From the NCBI GenBank assembly GCA_021775965.1, contig JAJFGV010000109.1, forward strand, positions 46,755-110,754: a DNA stretch of 64,000 nucleotides, written 5' to 3'. The stretch's first letter is position 1. The number at the start of each line of letters is the position of its first letter. Origin of the DNA: Alphaproteobacteria bacterium (GTDB lineage Bacteria > Pseudomonadota > Alphaproteobacteria > Micavibrionales > Micavibrionaceae). The position numbers and the translations under genes are program-made. The notes under the pieces are model-generated. The model had not been told where the DNA came from and made no database searches. It saw nothing but the letters and a program-made list of their open reading frames with translations. Positions 29,101-34,400 of the stretch are shown here, one piece after another.

Positions 29101-31354
29101 TTTCAACCTGGCCGCTGGTGTTGATTGTGAACAAATCACCATTCCCGACAGAAAGAAGCTCTGATGGCGTCGTATCACCAATCCCGACCCTTGGTGTGCC
29201 GCCGGAGCTGTAGAAAATGTCATTGCCTGCGCCTTTGGTCCAGAGGCCGGCCGCGCCGCTGGTGATGGAAGAGGCGGTGAAACAATTATTTCCGCTATCA
29301 TCACAATAATTGATTGCGCCGACATCGCCGGTAACGTCGACTTCCAGTGTTTGTGCGCCGGCGCTGAGCGTTGATGAACCAACGGCTATGCCGCCAAGGT
29401 TAACGGGGTTGAGCCCGCCCCCATCGGGGTCGTTGGTTAGAACGTCAAAGAGGTCTTGTGTTCCTGAGCCCGAGCCGGCGGTGTCGGCTGAACATACCCA
29501 GGCACTCCCATCCCAGCGGTTGAAATTATTGGCGGCACAGGTCGCGGGAATAAAATTATCGGTGTCCTGAACATAGAGTTCATCGGTTGTGACGCGCGTC
29601 GTCGCAACAACATTTACGCCCTGGACTGTGGCCGCCGCCGTAATGTCATTGCCAGCATCGATATCATTGGTGACATCGACGTCACCGGCAACATCAAGCG
29701 CATCGTTTGGTACGGGCACACCGATTCCAACGAAATCACTGGCAAGGTTGCCGTAAATTGTATTGCCTATATTCAGATAGTCATTGGTGCCGCCTGCAGG
29801 AACGTCGGGCGCTGCGGGGCCAGAGCCAATCACGATGTTTCTTTCTCCGCCAACCAATGTTCCCGCCGCGCCGCCACCGAGAATGGTGTTGTAATCACCG
29901 CTGGTCAGGGAGCCTGCGCTTTTGCCGAGTAGAATAGTTTGGCCGGAATCGTTGTCGGTGAGGACACTAACGCCATCGAGCATGTAATCATCTGTAATGG
30001 TTATTGAGCCGCTGATATCAAGCTCTTCCGTCGGGTCGGTCACGCCGATCCCGACATTGCCGTCATTTTGTACGACTAAAATATCGGCGCCGAGATTGTC
30101 CTCGACCGTGAGGGCGTCGATTGTGGTGACGCCGTCTGTCGTGCCGGTGATTGTTGTTTCCCCGTCAACAGCAAGTGTGTCCGCACCAACTGTCACTTCA
30201 ATATTGCCGCCGTTGGCGTCTAGTAGAATGTCGCCGGTGCTTTGGCTGATGTCAGCGCCAGACGTCCAGCCGATTTGTGACCCGGAACTGGTAAAGGCAA
30301 CGTCGCCTGCGATTTGTGCATTGAGGCCGATCAGTGCGTTGCCGGAAAGTTGGACATTGCCGGTGACGTCGAGGGCTTCGGTGGGATTTGTGTTGCCGAT
30401 GCCGACCTGTGGTGTGGTACCGGAAGTGTAGTAGAGGTCATCATTCGAGCCGGGCAGCCATGGGCTGAGCGATGATCCGGCAGCAACGGAAACCCAGCCC
30501 GTGGGGAAGTCGCAGATTTCCAGTGCATCGGGGGTGGTTACTGTATTAACGCGCAGTAAGCTGTGGTTGGCGGCGTTACAGGTTGCGAGGTCTGTTTCTG
30601 TGGGAAAGAGCATTGAGGCTGCGCCAAGGCGAAGCTGGGGGGTTGAGCCGCCAAGAGCAGCAGAGGTTGCTGTCAGGTCAATGTGCTTTTCAATTTCTGC
30701 AGAATCCGGTGTGCCGCTTTTAATTTTCCAAAGGCCGCCTGTTGCACCGCGTGCGTCGGCGTAGGTGTATTCCTCGACAATATCGTCACCAAGTTTGGTT
30801 ATCAAAGCCGGGTGGTCCGCACAGGTTGACTGGAAAATACGGTCAGGTCCGGCAGAAATTACAGCCATGACCGTGTAGGTTTCATCATCCAGTCCTGAAC
30901 CAGCCAGGCGTGTCTGGCCAACGCCGCCACAGCCTGCATCGTCCACGGTCGGGCCTGCATCCCATACGCAATAGCCGTACTCTGTACCCCAGGGGTCGAT
31001 TTTGGTGGAGCCAACCACAGCAGGCAGTTGCCCGCCGCCCGTAGGGTTTGGCGCAGCGGCTGTGTGTTCCAGCGGTTCGATGTATCCGTCAGGTGTGCCT
31101 TCACAGTCTGCGGTTCCGAGCGTGGCCGATTCCAGCATCGCGAGTTTGGCGGCGATGCTCATCTGGCTTTCGGCAGTGGTGTGGCGATTGACATTGACCA
31201 TGGTGGTCAGGGGGCCACGCATGGTTGCCATGATTCCGGCGCCAAGAACGCCGACAATTGCGACCGCGCCGAACAGGGTGAAGAAGACGTTACCGCTTTC
31301 GGAGCGCCTGTTTACATGTTTGGCAGATTGTTTTGATTGATTGCGTTTTATCAT
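17135..31354 (-). CDS. Giant (4739-residue) modular surface protein: pseudopilin-like head, repeats, S74 domain, membrane anchor
   Basis: One uninterrupted frame of 14.2 kb. The N terminus carries basic residues, then SGNVFFTLFGAVAIVGVLGA, a prepilin-like hydrophobic helix (about 20-45) lacking the usual Glu5. A GspG-like segment follows (about 119-177: DPWGTEYGYCVWD ... VISAGPDRIFQ). The bulk is modules repeated with variation. Eleven copies of (E)GDIGAINYCDEDGNNCFTA are encoded near 29.3, 28.8, 28.2, 27.4, 25.7, 25.0, 23.8, 22.2, 21.4, 20.6 and 19.8 kb. Others are REVIFNSNGVL..TFVFTSAGRLGIGTATP strands, RPTGDNGMLRYNSDNNRFEGFQ modules, 22-residue NTFIGxxAG repeats and 14-residue YadA-like TASGxxSTAxG repeats. 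At the C terminus is an S74 chaperone domain with Ser4578 and Lys4583 (SDARLKTD), then a coiled coil, HTGYGINKA, a membrane helix and tail RRRRKK. It is probably a trimeric adhesin or surface fibre; the partner is unknown. First gene of a three-gene operon. Confidence 0.88.
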   Translation of the reverse strand: MIKRNQSKQSAKHVNRRSESGNVFFTLFGAVAIVGVLGAGIMATMRGPLTTMVNVNRHTTAESQMSIAAKLAMLESATLGTADCEGTPDGYIEPLEHTAAAPNPTGGGQLPAVVGSTKIDPWGTEYGYCVWDAGPTVDDAGCGGVGQTRLAGSGLDDETYTVMAVISAGPDRIFQSTCADHPALITKLGDDIVEEYTYADARGATGGLWKIKSGTPDSAEIEKHIDLTATSAALGGSTPQLRLGAASMLFPTETDLATCNAANHSLLRVNTVTTPDALEICDFPTGWVSVAAGSSLSPWLPGSNDDLYYTSGTTPQVGIGNTNPTEALDVTGNVQLSGNALIGLNAQIAGDVAFTSSGSQIGWTSGADISQSTGDILLDANGGNIEVTVGADTLAVDGETTITGTTDGVTTIDALTVEDNLGADILVVQNDGNVGIGVTDPTEELDISGSITITDDYMLDGVSVLTDNDSGQTILLGKSAGSLTSGDYNTILGGGAAGTLVGGERNIVIGSGPAAPDVPAGGTNDYLNIGNTIYGNLASDFVGIGVPVPNDALDVAGDVDVTNDIDAGNDITAAATVQGVNVVATTRVTTDELYVQDTDNFIPATCAANNFNRWDGSAWVCSADTAGSGSGTQDLFDVLTNDPDGGGLNPVNLGGIAVGSSTLSAGAQTLEVDVTGDVGAINYCDDSGNNCFTASSITSGAAGLWTKGAGNDIFYSSGGTPRVGIGDTTPSELLSVGNGDLFTINTSGQVEIVNNGGTELKFQGAGVANVASYSTMYLLAGQGGPNIGDLHFGTDNTNSQMVLNSGNLGIGDGTPDSGTGGQLRLDVNGNAGADMFCDENGDNCFDPVAIAGGSAPGNNREIIFNSNGVFSTDTSFVFTSAGWMGIGTTTPEAVLDVAGTDAILFPRGDSTNRPAFPVNGMMRYNSVTNKYEAFQGGFWNDIVTTGGGGITFLDLNDTPVNYTSAALYLTRVNAAGNAIEFVSADSYNQNLEDVLGIGNDANTLTALNLGGIAVGSATLSAGAQTLEVDVTGDVGATNYCDDLGNDCFTAADVAGGTLGAPGNDREMIFNSGGVLGTDTNFVFTSTGHLGLGIATTPVDLHIHDTTNGAYQFITSDAVGEETQLWFGQDYDGTPNWAGIGQATDGSLRLTGGADLSAPHMSITDAGDVGIGTTTPEAVLDVAGTDAILFPRGVTGDRPTGVNGMMRYNSATNKFEAFQGGIWNDIVTTGGGGITFLDLNDTPANYTAAALYLTRVNAAGNAIEFVSANSYNQNLEDVLGIGNDANTRTALNLGGIAVGSATLSTGVETLELDVTGDVGAQNFCDEDGNNCFTAASVAGGSAPAPGSDREVVFNSNGVMHAESGFVFTSSNRLIVDSGNDSVYLSNANPASTGTRNTFLGKDVGTVNTSGDENTFVGWKSGEINTTGDYNTFLGNSTGRQNTIGNDNVFIGDDAGNLNSSGNQNIFVGGTSGFRNTTGSNSTALGFRALENFDAQTANDNNVAIGVQALQGVLGLSTGVNNTALGALAGDSITTGSDNILIGNGVDVPTAATSNYLSIGDVITGDMTTANLSINGTAALDLPAGTTAQRPTGDNGMLRYNSDNNRFEGFQNGSWQDILTDASLAAAPDRGVQFNSGNTLAAEANFTYTSAGDLIVGSSQLDDTGTGSEDSRMYFDKSNSAFRAGYVDGNQWNFASAGQYSAAFGLNTTASGNASTAIGINTTASGNESTAMGNTTTASGLASMAIGAGTTASGIYSTAMGTSVTAGNGVAASGQGDGSIAMGLIDDAVTITTPSQVTGIQSLGVFMGDQDGLVVSANNQMSLLGGRLMIDPNVPATELTTSTGVQQLEIDVEGDIGAINYCDEDGNNCFTAGSVATGVAPGVDREVIFNSNGVLETDTNFVFTSAGRLGIGTATPGAPLHVAGQSQLAGNISVGLLAGAPIDRIAINAVGAAGATAPTDYTAGMNLYAQLGANGAHTGQIVGLDVTAVPVTLTSIADVYGIKSQVNKGAGAGVITNAYDFYAENLSAGAGSITNAHGLYLEDITIGTGTNFSIYSAGGQSYFADPIGINSLTISSGAQQLELDVEGDIGAINYCDEDGNNCFTAAGVATGVAPGNDSEVIYNSGGVLYTSTGFVFTSAGHLGIGTATPAYELEVAGDIHATNLNLGNGERIQLIASPTTNYLEFNPSGGGGNVTLSATEALRFMADSNNNSSGGIVFYDKGSTNRALHLSNLNNEHTFYIDDVEYWKLTPTEVIMSGTGAVTVPRGDTGQRPTGDNGMLRYNSDNNRFEGFQNGTWQDILTDASLAAAPDRGVQFNSGGAMAAEATFTYTSVGNLGIGTATPTSTLHVEGTSLLNGDTSVVGQVNVTATALPGVNILTIGAATATTDKLAGIDILTFPSTTGAPHTGDIVGIDSVTQPSPVAGSVDNVFGIRSGINKLGAGGTVTNAYNFYASDPVPILGTITNAHGLYIEDITGGGTNNYAIYSAGGQSYFADPIGINSLTISSGVQDLELDVEGDIGAINYCDEDGNNCFTAAGVATGVAPGANREVIFNSNGVLHAEPSFTYTAGNRLVFSSNDNVFVTGGNDAASGEQNTAIGSTAMTSITSGSYNTAIGYRTLAANTANGANTAIGHDAMRFTDGGYSNTAIGYAAMENNTTGQRNAVSGYSVLANNTTGHENTAMGTWALNQNITGHGNTALGYQAGRYMQSTLTTGYNTALGFGALIGGDAGTPANNTGTNNIAIGYRAGNSITSGSDNILLGQDVDTPLATTSNYLNIGDVITGDMTTANLSINGTAALDLPAGTTGERPTGDNGMLRYNSDNNRFEGFQNGTWQDILTDASLAAAPDRGVQFNSGGAMAAESTFTYTSAGRLGIGTAAPSDTLHVAGTSRLGGNVGIGLVAPAALTTLDIFGAPFASSATDTPKGMSLNALITTFAAAHTGAVVGLDVNTNNTLLAGKTSDNVYGIISTGAVNGGGTVTDFHMLYGANPTAAGSAITNAYGLYLEDITTGGTNNYAIYSAGGQSYFADPIGINALTISSGVQDLELDVEGDIGAINYCDEDGNNCFTAGTVAAGGVFEDVSGTGAGPIRATSGAINYASADFVFGSPQLDDTTDTDHDNRIFFDKNLAAFRAGSTSFTQWDTANIGTNSTALGRNTTASGNYSVALGELTEASGRSTTATGFNSIASGQYSTALGAEATAGNGTASSGFGDYSMAIGLGNSSGVSSTQPRVTGGNSLGIFMSDQVNVDITASNLMALMGGRLIIDPDTTSATNTNVSTGVQQLELDVEGDIGAINYCDEDGNNCFTAAAASAGGVFEDVSGTGAGPIRATSGSVNYASADFVFGSSQLDDGASAHQRRMFFDKSKGAFRAGRSSITYWNDASIGDFSTAFGENSRASGDMSMAWGAATASGDQSTAWGTNTTSATGLRSTAWGDGSDATATRATAWGSGSQASGDTSTAFGSGASAIANNSIAMGYQVVAGSGPTNGERSLAIGVGNPSTATFPVVSADDSLGIFMGDQQAVDIATSNLMALMGGKLIIDPDTTSAANTVPSLALTVDVEGDIGAINYCDQNGLNCFTAATVAAGGVFEDVSGTGAGPIRSTSGSINYASADFVFGSPQLEDDNDADHEYRMYFDKSKGAFRAGRDSVGDWDDVNVGLNSVAFGENSRASGDESSALGDNTTASGTASTAMGRNSTASGYTSTAMGQGTTASGTRSTAMGHTTTASGAYSTTMGYQVTAGNGAGGSGFGDGSMAIGLIDDAVTITTPSQVTGIQSLGIFMGDQDGLVFSSSNTMGLFGGRLVIDPAVPATNLSASVGAQALELDVEGDIGAINFCDEDGNNCFTAAGVSGATVSTPDRGVQFNSGGAFAADSTFTYTSQGRLIVDSGNSSVYMSAVNPAATGADNVTMGFEAGLSLTSGRENVFIGRDAGRLVDNESENTYIGYKAGALATGTNFNTFIGNSAGGQMTTGDDNVFIGRNAGTRNETGSQNVVIGVAAGYGSTGNSDYSGNVVIGREAGNGLLNNANDNVIIGDRAAKLTLTTGTNNILIGKDVDTPLSATSNYLNIGNLLTGDLSTGVAYISSTAALDIPAGTTGERPTGDNGMLRYNSDTNKFEGFQGGVWTDIITAGGSAAAPDRGVQFNSGGTFYASSGLTYNSAGMLYLAQASPTAELLSLERAASPDATSDLFSVYDNGTSDKLFHISGSGRVGIASDAVSEAELTIGAIRGTNHNNGRRLNINVDTTAIGDSSDIAQISTKINATSSRFPMEISASDLQLITTPGPLASSATRMTIAGDGLITFNSSGAVVMPYGGTSERPVVASNGMFRYNSNTDKFEGYQGGVWTDIITAGGSAAAPDRGVQFNSGGAFTAESTFTYTSAGRLGVGTATPTALLDLNGLLTTAQTGIRGVFSLDATSTTDDLTGTSILFSPEIINGTTHTGVLTAESIVVNPLLSAAETASNLYGSRIVMIAAGSGNATNIYGSHVSMTKFNTGTVSNVYQYYAANPANTIGTIGTSYGLYIEDITGSTNNYAIYSEGGDNYFGGNVGIGTDTPTELLYVSGGNLHVENGNISYTGILTDTSDARLKTDITPLDAETIMTRLASIDAYSFRMKNDPNGALELGVIAQEVEKAFPELVVTADDEMGTKSVNYIGFIAPLIEATNALKQDNEDLRAEMKAERTEIMSAISALRESNETLVKEAHTGYGINKASMGSTAVIAVVSAFGTVLLVFFMGGALRRRRKK

Positions 31355-31855
31355 ACAGGCAGCCCCCGCCCGTATGCGTTATTTGTAGTACTCAATGGGG
31401 AAGAAACGCAGGAAATTGGGGCGGGGAGAGAAGGGGAATCGTCAATAGCCACGCGCATGTCACATCCCATGGATCGCCAATACGCAGTGCTGAATGTAGC
31501 GCGTTCATAGTCCATATAGCGATTGGGCCCCCAAGCCTCGAAGCACGTGTCCTAAATTTTTCACATACCTAATTATTACTTAAAGTTCTTTATAAATTGT
31601 TATCGCTTTGTCGATTCAGTGGTCGGGATCTTGGGGATAGAGGTGATTTATTTCATAATTCCCGAGTCGCGGGCGTCTTATTTTCCCATATTTTCGAGGT
31701 TTGTTTTGTGGTTTTGCCGAATCGGGTTGTGTCTTCGTGATATTAGAACCACCTAAACCTGAGTAGGGCTGTGTAGAAAATAATTGTTGTTTATCAATTT
31801 ACTAGCCAATATTAGCTAATTGTTTTGTGGGTCTTGGGAAGGTTGGGGAGGAGAA
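31355..31855. other. 500-base gap upstream of the giant gene
   Basis: No convincing gene is seen on either strand. The stretch separates the end of the UbiB-like gene from the start of the giant adhesin gene, both on the minus strand. It must hold the adhesin promoter and any regulatory leader. An A/T-rich block lies at about 31555-31615. A weak inverted motif around TTAGCTAA lies near 31807-31820. I cannot name a definite -35/-10 pair. Confidence 0.5.
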
Positions 31856-33205
31856 TCAGGCGGCTAGCGGAATGTCAAATTGCGCAAACGCTTTTTGCTG
31901 GCGGGTGTGCAGTTTATCAACGCTGAAATCGTCGATTAATTCATTAAAAACGCGATGCCAATTTATTTCAGCTTTGAGGTGTAAAAACACCGATCCCAGT
32001 CCTAACGCTGCGCGATCCATGAAGACAAATTCACGCGGGACTGAAATTCCACCCAATTCACGTAGTTTTTTATGCACTTTTTCGGCGGTTTCGCGGCCAT
32101 AAACACCGCCGGAAACCTCACCGATGGGGCGGATTTTGTCCTCCATCACCGGGCTGTAGAGGAAATTTGCCCATATGTTCAGGGTTTCAATTTGCTCGTG
32201 ATTTAAGTTTTTAAATCCCCATGTTTCATAGGCATTGACAGCGAGATCGGTATTGTCGGTCATGAGGGCGTTATACAGATCAATAACGCCGCCGATAAAC
32301 GAGGGCTTAAAGACACGTACACATCCGAAATCCAGCAGGTTGATTGCGTTGTCAGAACGTACAGTGTAATTGCCCAGATGTGGATCGCCGTGAATAATGC
32401 CGTAATGATAAAGCGGCACATACCAGGCGCGGAACATATTCATCGCCAGTTCATTGCGCTGCTCCGGATGCCCATCAACAAAGTTCAGAATTTTTTTGCC
32501 TTCCAGCCAGGTGCTGGTGAGGAGGCGATCAGTGGAAAGTTCATCAATAATTTGTGGAATATGTACGCCTGTCTCGTTTTCCAGCATCCAGCTGTAGAGC
32601 TTGCAGTGCCTGGCTTCTAGCCGGTAATCAAGTTCTTCGGACAGGCGGGCCGCCAGTTCATCATGAATCTGACCGGTCTTGATTGCTTTGTCGTAGCGCT
32701 CATAAAGAGAAAAAATAATCTTGAGTTGGTTAAGGTCGGTATCAATCGCCGATTGCATGTCGGGATATTGTAGTTTGCAGGCCAAAATTTGCCCGTCATG
32801 GGATGTGGCTTTGTGAACCTGGCCGAGGCTGGCGGCTGCGGCGGCTTCTTTTTCAAAGGATGCAAATTTTGTTTCCCAATTTGGGCCTAGCTCAGCTTTC
32901 ATGCGGCGGCGGACAAAGGGCCAGCCCATCGACGGGGCGTTGGCCTGAAGTTCCTGAAAGGCGCGGGCGTATTCCGGGGGCAAAGCTTCGGGGATGGTGG
33001 ACAGAATTTGTCCGACCTTCATCAGCGGTCCTTTGAGGTTGCCGAGTGATTGCATCAATTGCAGTGCGTGGTCTTCGCGCTCGATCTTGAGGCCTAAATA
33101 TCGTTCGCCAGCCAATTTGGCCGCCAGTCCGGCCATTGTGCCGGAAACTTTGCTGTAGCGCTTAATCCGTCCACCAACGGAATTTTTATCCAGATTGTCT
33201 TCCAT
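31856..33205 (-). CDS. ABC1/UbiB-family atypical kinase
   Basis: Protein-kinase-like ATPase of the ABC1/ADCK/UbiB family, 449 residues. Members support ubiquinone synthesis or lipid homeostasis. Family motifs are all present: KxGQ (MKVGQILST, about 62-70), the Ala-rich nucleotide loop EAAAAASLGQVH (120-131), HGDPHLGN (272-279) and the metal-binding DFG (292-294). There are no C-terminal membrane helices, unlike classical UbiB, which ends in two, so this is more like the shorter AarF/ADCK3-type branch. It stands alone, divergent from the DotI-like gene across about 120 bases. Confidence 0.92.
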   Translation of the reverse strand: MEDNLDKNSVGGRIKRYSKVSGTMAGLAAKLAGERYLGLKIEREDHALQLMQSLGNLKGPLMKVGQILSTIPEALPPEYARAFQELQANAPSMGWPFVRRRMKAELGPNWETKFASFEKEAAAAASLGQVHKATSHDGQILACKLQYPDMQSAIDTDLNQLKIIFSLYERYDKAIKTGQIHDELAARLSEELDYRLEARHCKLYSWMLENETGVHIPQIIDELSTDRLLTSTWLEGKKILNFVDGHPEQRNELAMNMFRAWYVPLYHYGIIHGDPHLGNYTVRSDNAINLLDFGCVRVFKPSFIGGVIDLYNALMTDNTDLAVNAYETWGFKNLNHEQIETLNIWANFLYSPVMEDKIRPIGEVSGGVYGRETAEKVHKKLRELGGISVPREFVFMDRAALGLGSVFLHLKAEINWHRVFNELIDDFSVDKLHTRQQKAFAQFDIPLAA

Positions 33206-33329
33206 GAGGGGTAAACTTGGCTTTGGCCACGCAAATGTCTAGTAAAAAAGAAAAAAATAGACGAAAGGCTTTTATGGACAGGGTCATAGAAGATATGGTG
33301 CAATGAAGAATAAGGTTGTGGGAGTTGTC

Positions 33330-34010
33330 ATGAAAATTAAAATAGTCATTATCATCGCGCTGGTTGCTGTATTTGCCCTGGAGCCCGCTCCGGCTTATGC
33401 CAAGAAGGGTTTTCTTGAGGCGCTTTTGCCGGGTATTTTTGGCAAAAAAGACGATGGGCCAAAGCCTGAAGAGACGCTTGTGGCGCCGTTTGCTTATGAA
33501 CCTCCTCCTGTGGCAGAGGGACAGAAATCGGAGGAAAGTATTCTTCCTCTTGATGTTGCGCATCGTGGTACGCGTGAAATTGGGGGTTGGTTGATGCATA
33601 CTCTATCTGAATCCATGACGTTTGAAGGCGAAAACTATCAAGAGAAGATGGCAAAAACAGAACTTTATTTTGATGACGTCGGGCGTAGAGAATATCTAAC
33701 GTTTTTGCAGGAGAGCGGCATTGGTGAAGTTCTTCAGACACAGAAATATAATGTGCGTAGCTTTGTCCGCCAGGCTCCCTTGCTTTTGAACGAGGGGGCT
33801 GTTGAGGGTCGTTATCGCTGGCTTTATGAGGCCACTCTTATGGCCAGCTATATGGATCGAGAGATGAAAAATTACGGGAAAAAGGCAAGTCCTGTTAATC
33901 AGATGATAAACATCACCATACAGGTAGGGCGCTCAAAAGATGCGCGGGGCGAGCAAGAGGTTTTTATCGAAAGATGGACGGGTAAGATGCGGAAGTTGGA
34001 TAAGAAATAA
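33330..34010 (+). CDS. DotI/IcmL-like periplasmic domain protein
   Basis: Exported protein of 226 residues. The signal peptide is MKIKIVIIIALVAVFALEPAPAYA, with GGGAG five to six bases before the ATG at 33330; an ATG nine codons upstream is less well placed. After a Pro-rich linker comes a domain that I read as the DotI/IcmL (type IVB secretion) fold: the pattern AKTELYFDDVGRREYLTFLQ, then GAVEGRYRWLYEATLMASYM, then INITIQVGRS. DotI normally has a membrane anchor and works in a large secretion complex; here no other Dot/Icm gene is nearby. The assignment rests on motif memory only and should be tested. Confidence 0.55.
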   Translation: MKIKIVIIIALVAVFALEPAPAYAKKGFLEALLPGIFGKKDDGPKPEETLVAPFAYEPPPVAEGQKSEESILPLDVAHRGTREIGGWLMHTLSESMTFEGENYQEKMAKTELYFDDVGRREYLTFLQESGIGEVLQTQKYNVRSFVRQAPLLLNEGAVEGRYRWLYEATLMASYMDREMKNYGKKASPVNQMINITIQVGRSKDARGEQEVFIERWTGKMRKLDKK

Positions 34011-34088
34011 AATTTTTTAAAAAAGACTTATCCCTGTCTGATATTTCATTACAATTCCCCTATTACGAATCATTACAAGGAGTTTGAA

Positions 34089-34400
34089 ATGTCAGAAAAT
34101 GTGGCAAATTTTCCCGCGTCTTCCGAGGAAGACCAGGATGAAAAAGGTTCAGGAACGCAAGATACAGGCGGCGTTGCGGGTAAACGTCTGGTGTCTTTTT
34201 TAGAGCGCGTTGAAGGGCTTGAAGAGGAAAAGACGGCGCTAGCCGATGATATCAAGGAAGTTTATGCCGAAGCCAAGGGTGTTGGTTTTGATGTCAAAAC
34301 CATCCGCCGGATTGTCAGGCTACGCAAAATGGAGCCGGAAAAGCGCCAGGAAGAAGATGCGATTCTGGAGCTTTATAAGTCCGCCATTGGAATGGTGTAG
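34089..34400 (+). CDS. gapR: GapR-family (DUF2312) nucleoid-associated protein
   Basis: DUF2312/GapR protein of 103 residues. GapR binds overtwisted A/T-rich DNA and supports replication in Caulobacter. The family core is seen as LVSFLERVEGLEEEKTALAD, then IKEVYAEAKGVGFDVKTIRR, then IVRLRKMEPEKRQEEDAILE. The first 30 residues are an acidic, disordered extension. AAGGAG is seven bases before the ATG. The stop codon overlaps the probable GTG start of the next gene by one base. Confidence 0.93.
   Translation: MSENVANFPASSEEDQDEKGSGTQDTGGVAGKRLVSFLERVEGLEEEKTALADDIKEVYAEAKGVGFDVKTIRRIVRLRKMEPEKRQEEDAILELYKSAIGMV

Noticed and set aside
19600..29400. Regularly spaced repeats considered as a CRISPR array
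   Set aside because: The repeats are coding, vary in spacing from about 0.5 to 1.6 kb, and keep the reading frame; there are no cas genes.
17958..31340. Many open frames of 60-170 codons opposite or inside the giant gene
   Set aside because: They recur with the repeats, lack ribosome sites and encode low-complexity Pro/Ser/Arg-rich peptides. They are shadows of one repetitive, G/C-rich coding strand.
13966..31354. Tail-fibre-type S74 domains as evidence of a prophage
   Set aside because: No capsid, portal, terminase, integrase or lysis genes are nearby, and the proteins have export signals or membrane anchors. They read as cellular surface proteins.
31333..31572. 79-codon plus-strand frame in the gap upstream of the giant gene
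   Set aside because: No ribosome site, no recognisable composition, and it overlaps the start of the giant gene on the other strand.
33186..33599. 137-codon minus-strand frame across the UbiB/DotI-like divergent region
   Set aside because: It covers the signal-peptide codons of a well-supported gene on the other strand and encodes an Arg/Phe-rich sequence without homology that I recognise.
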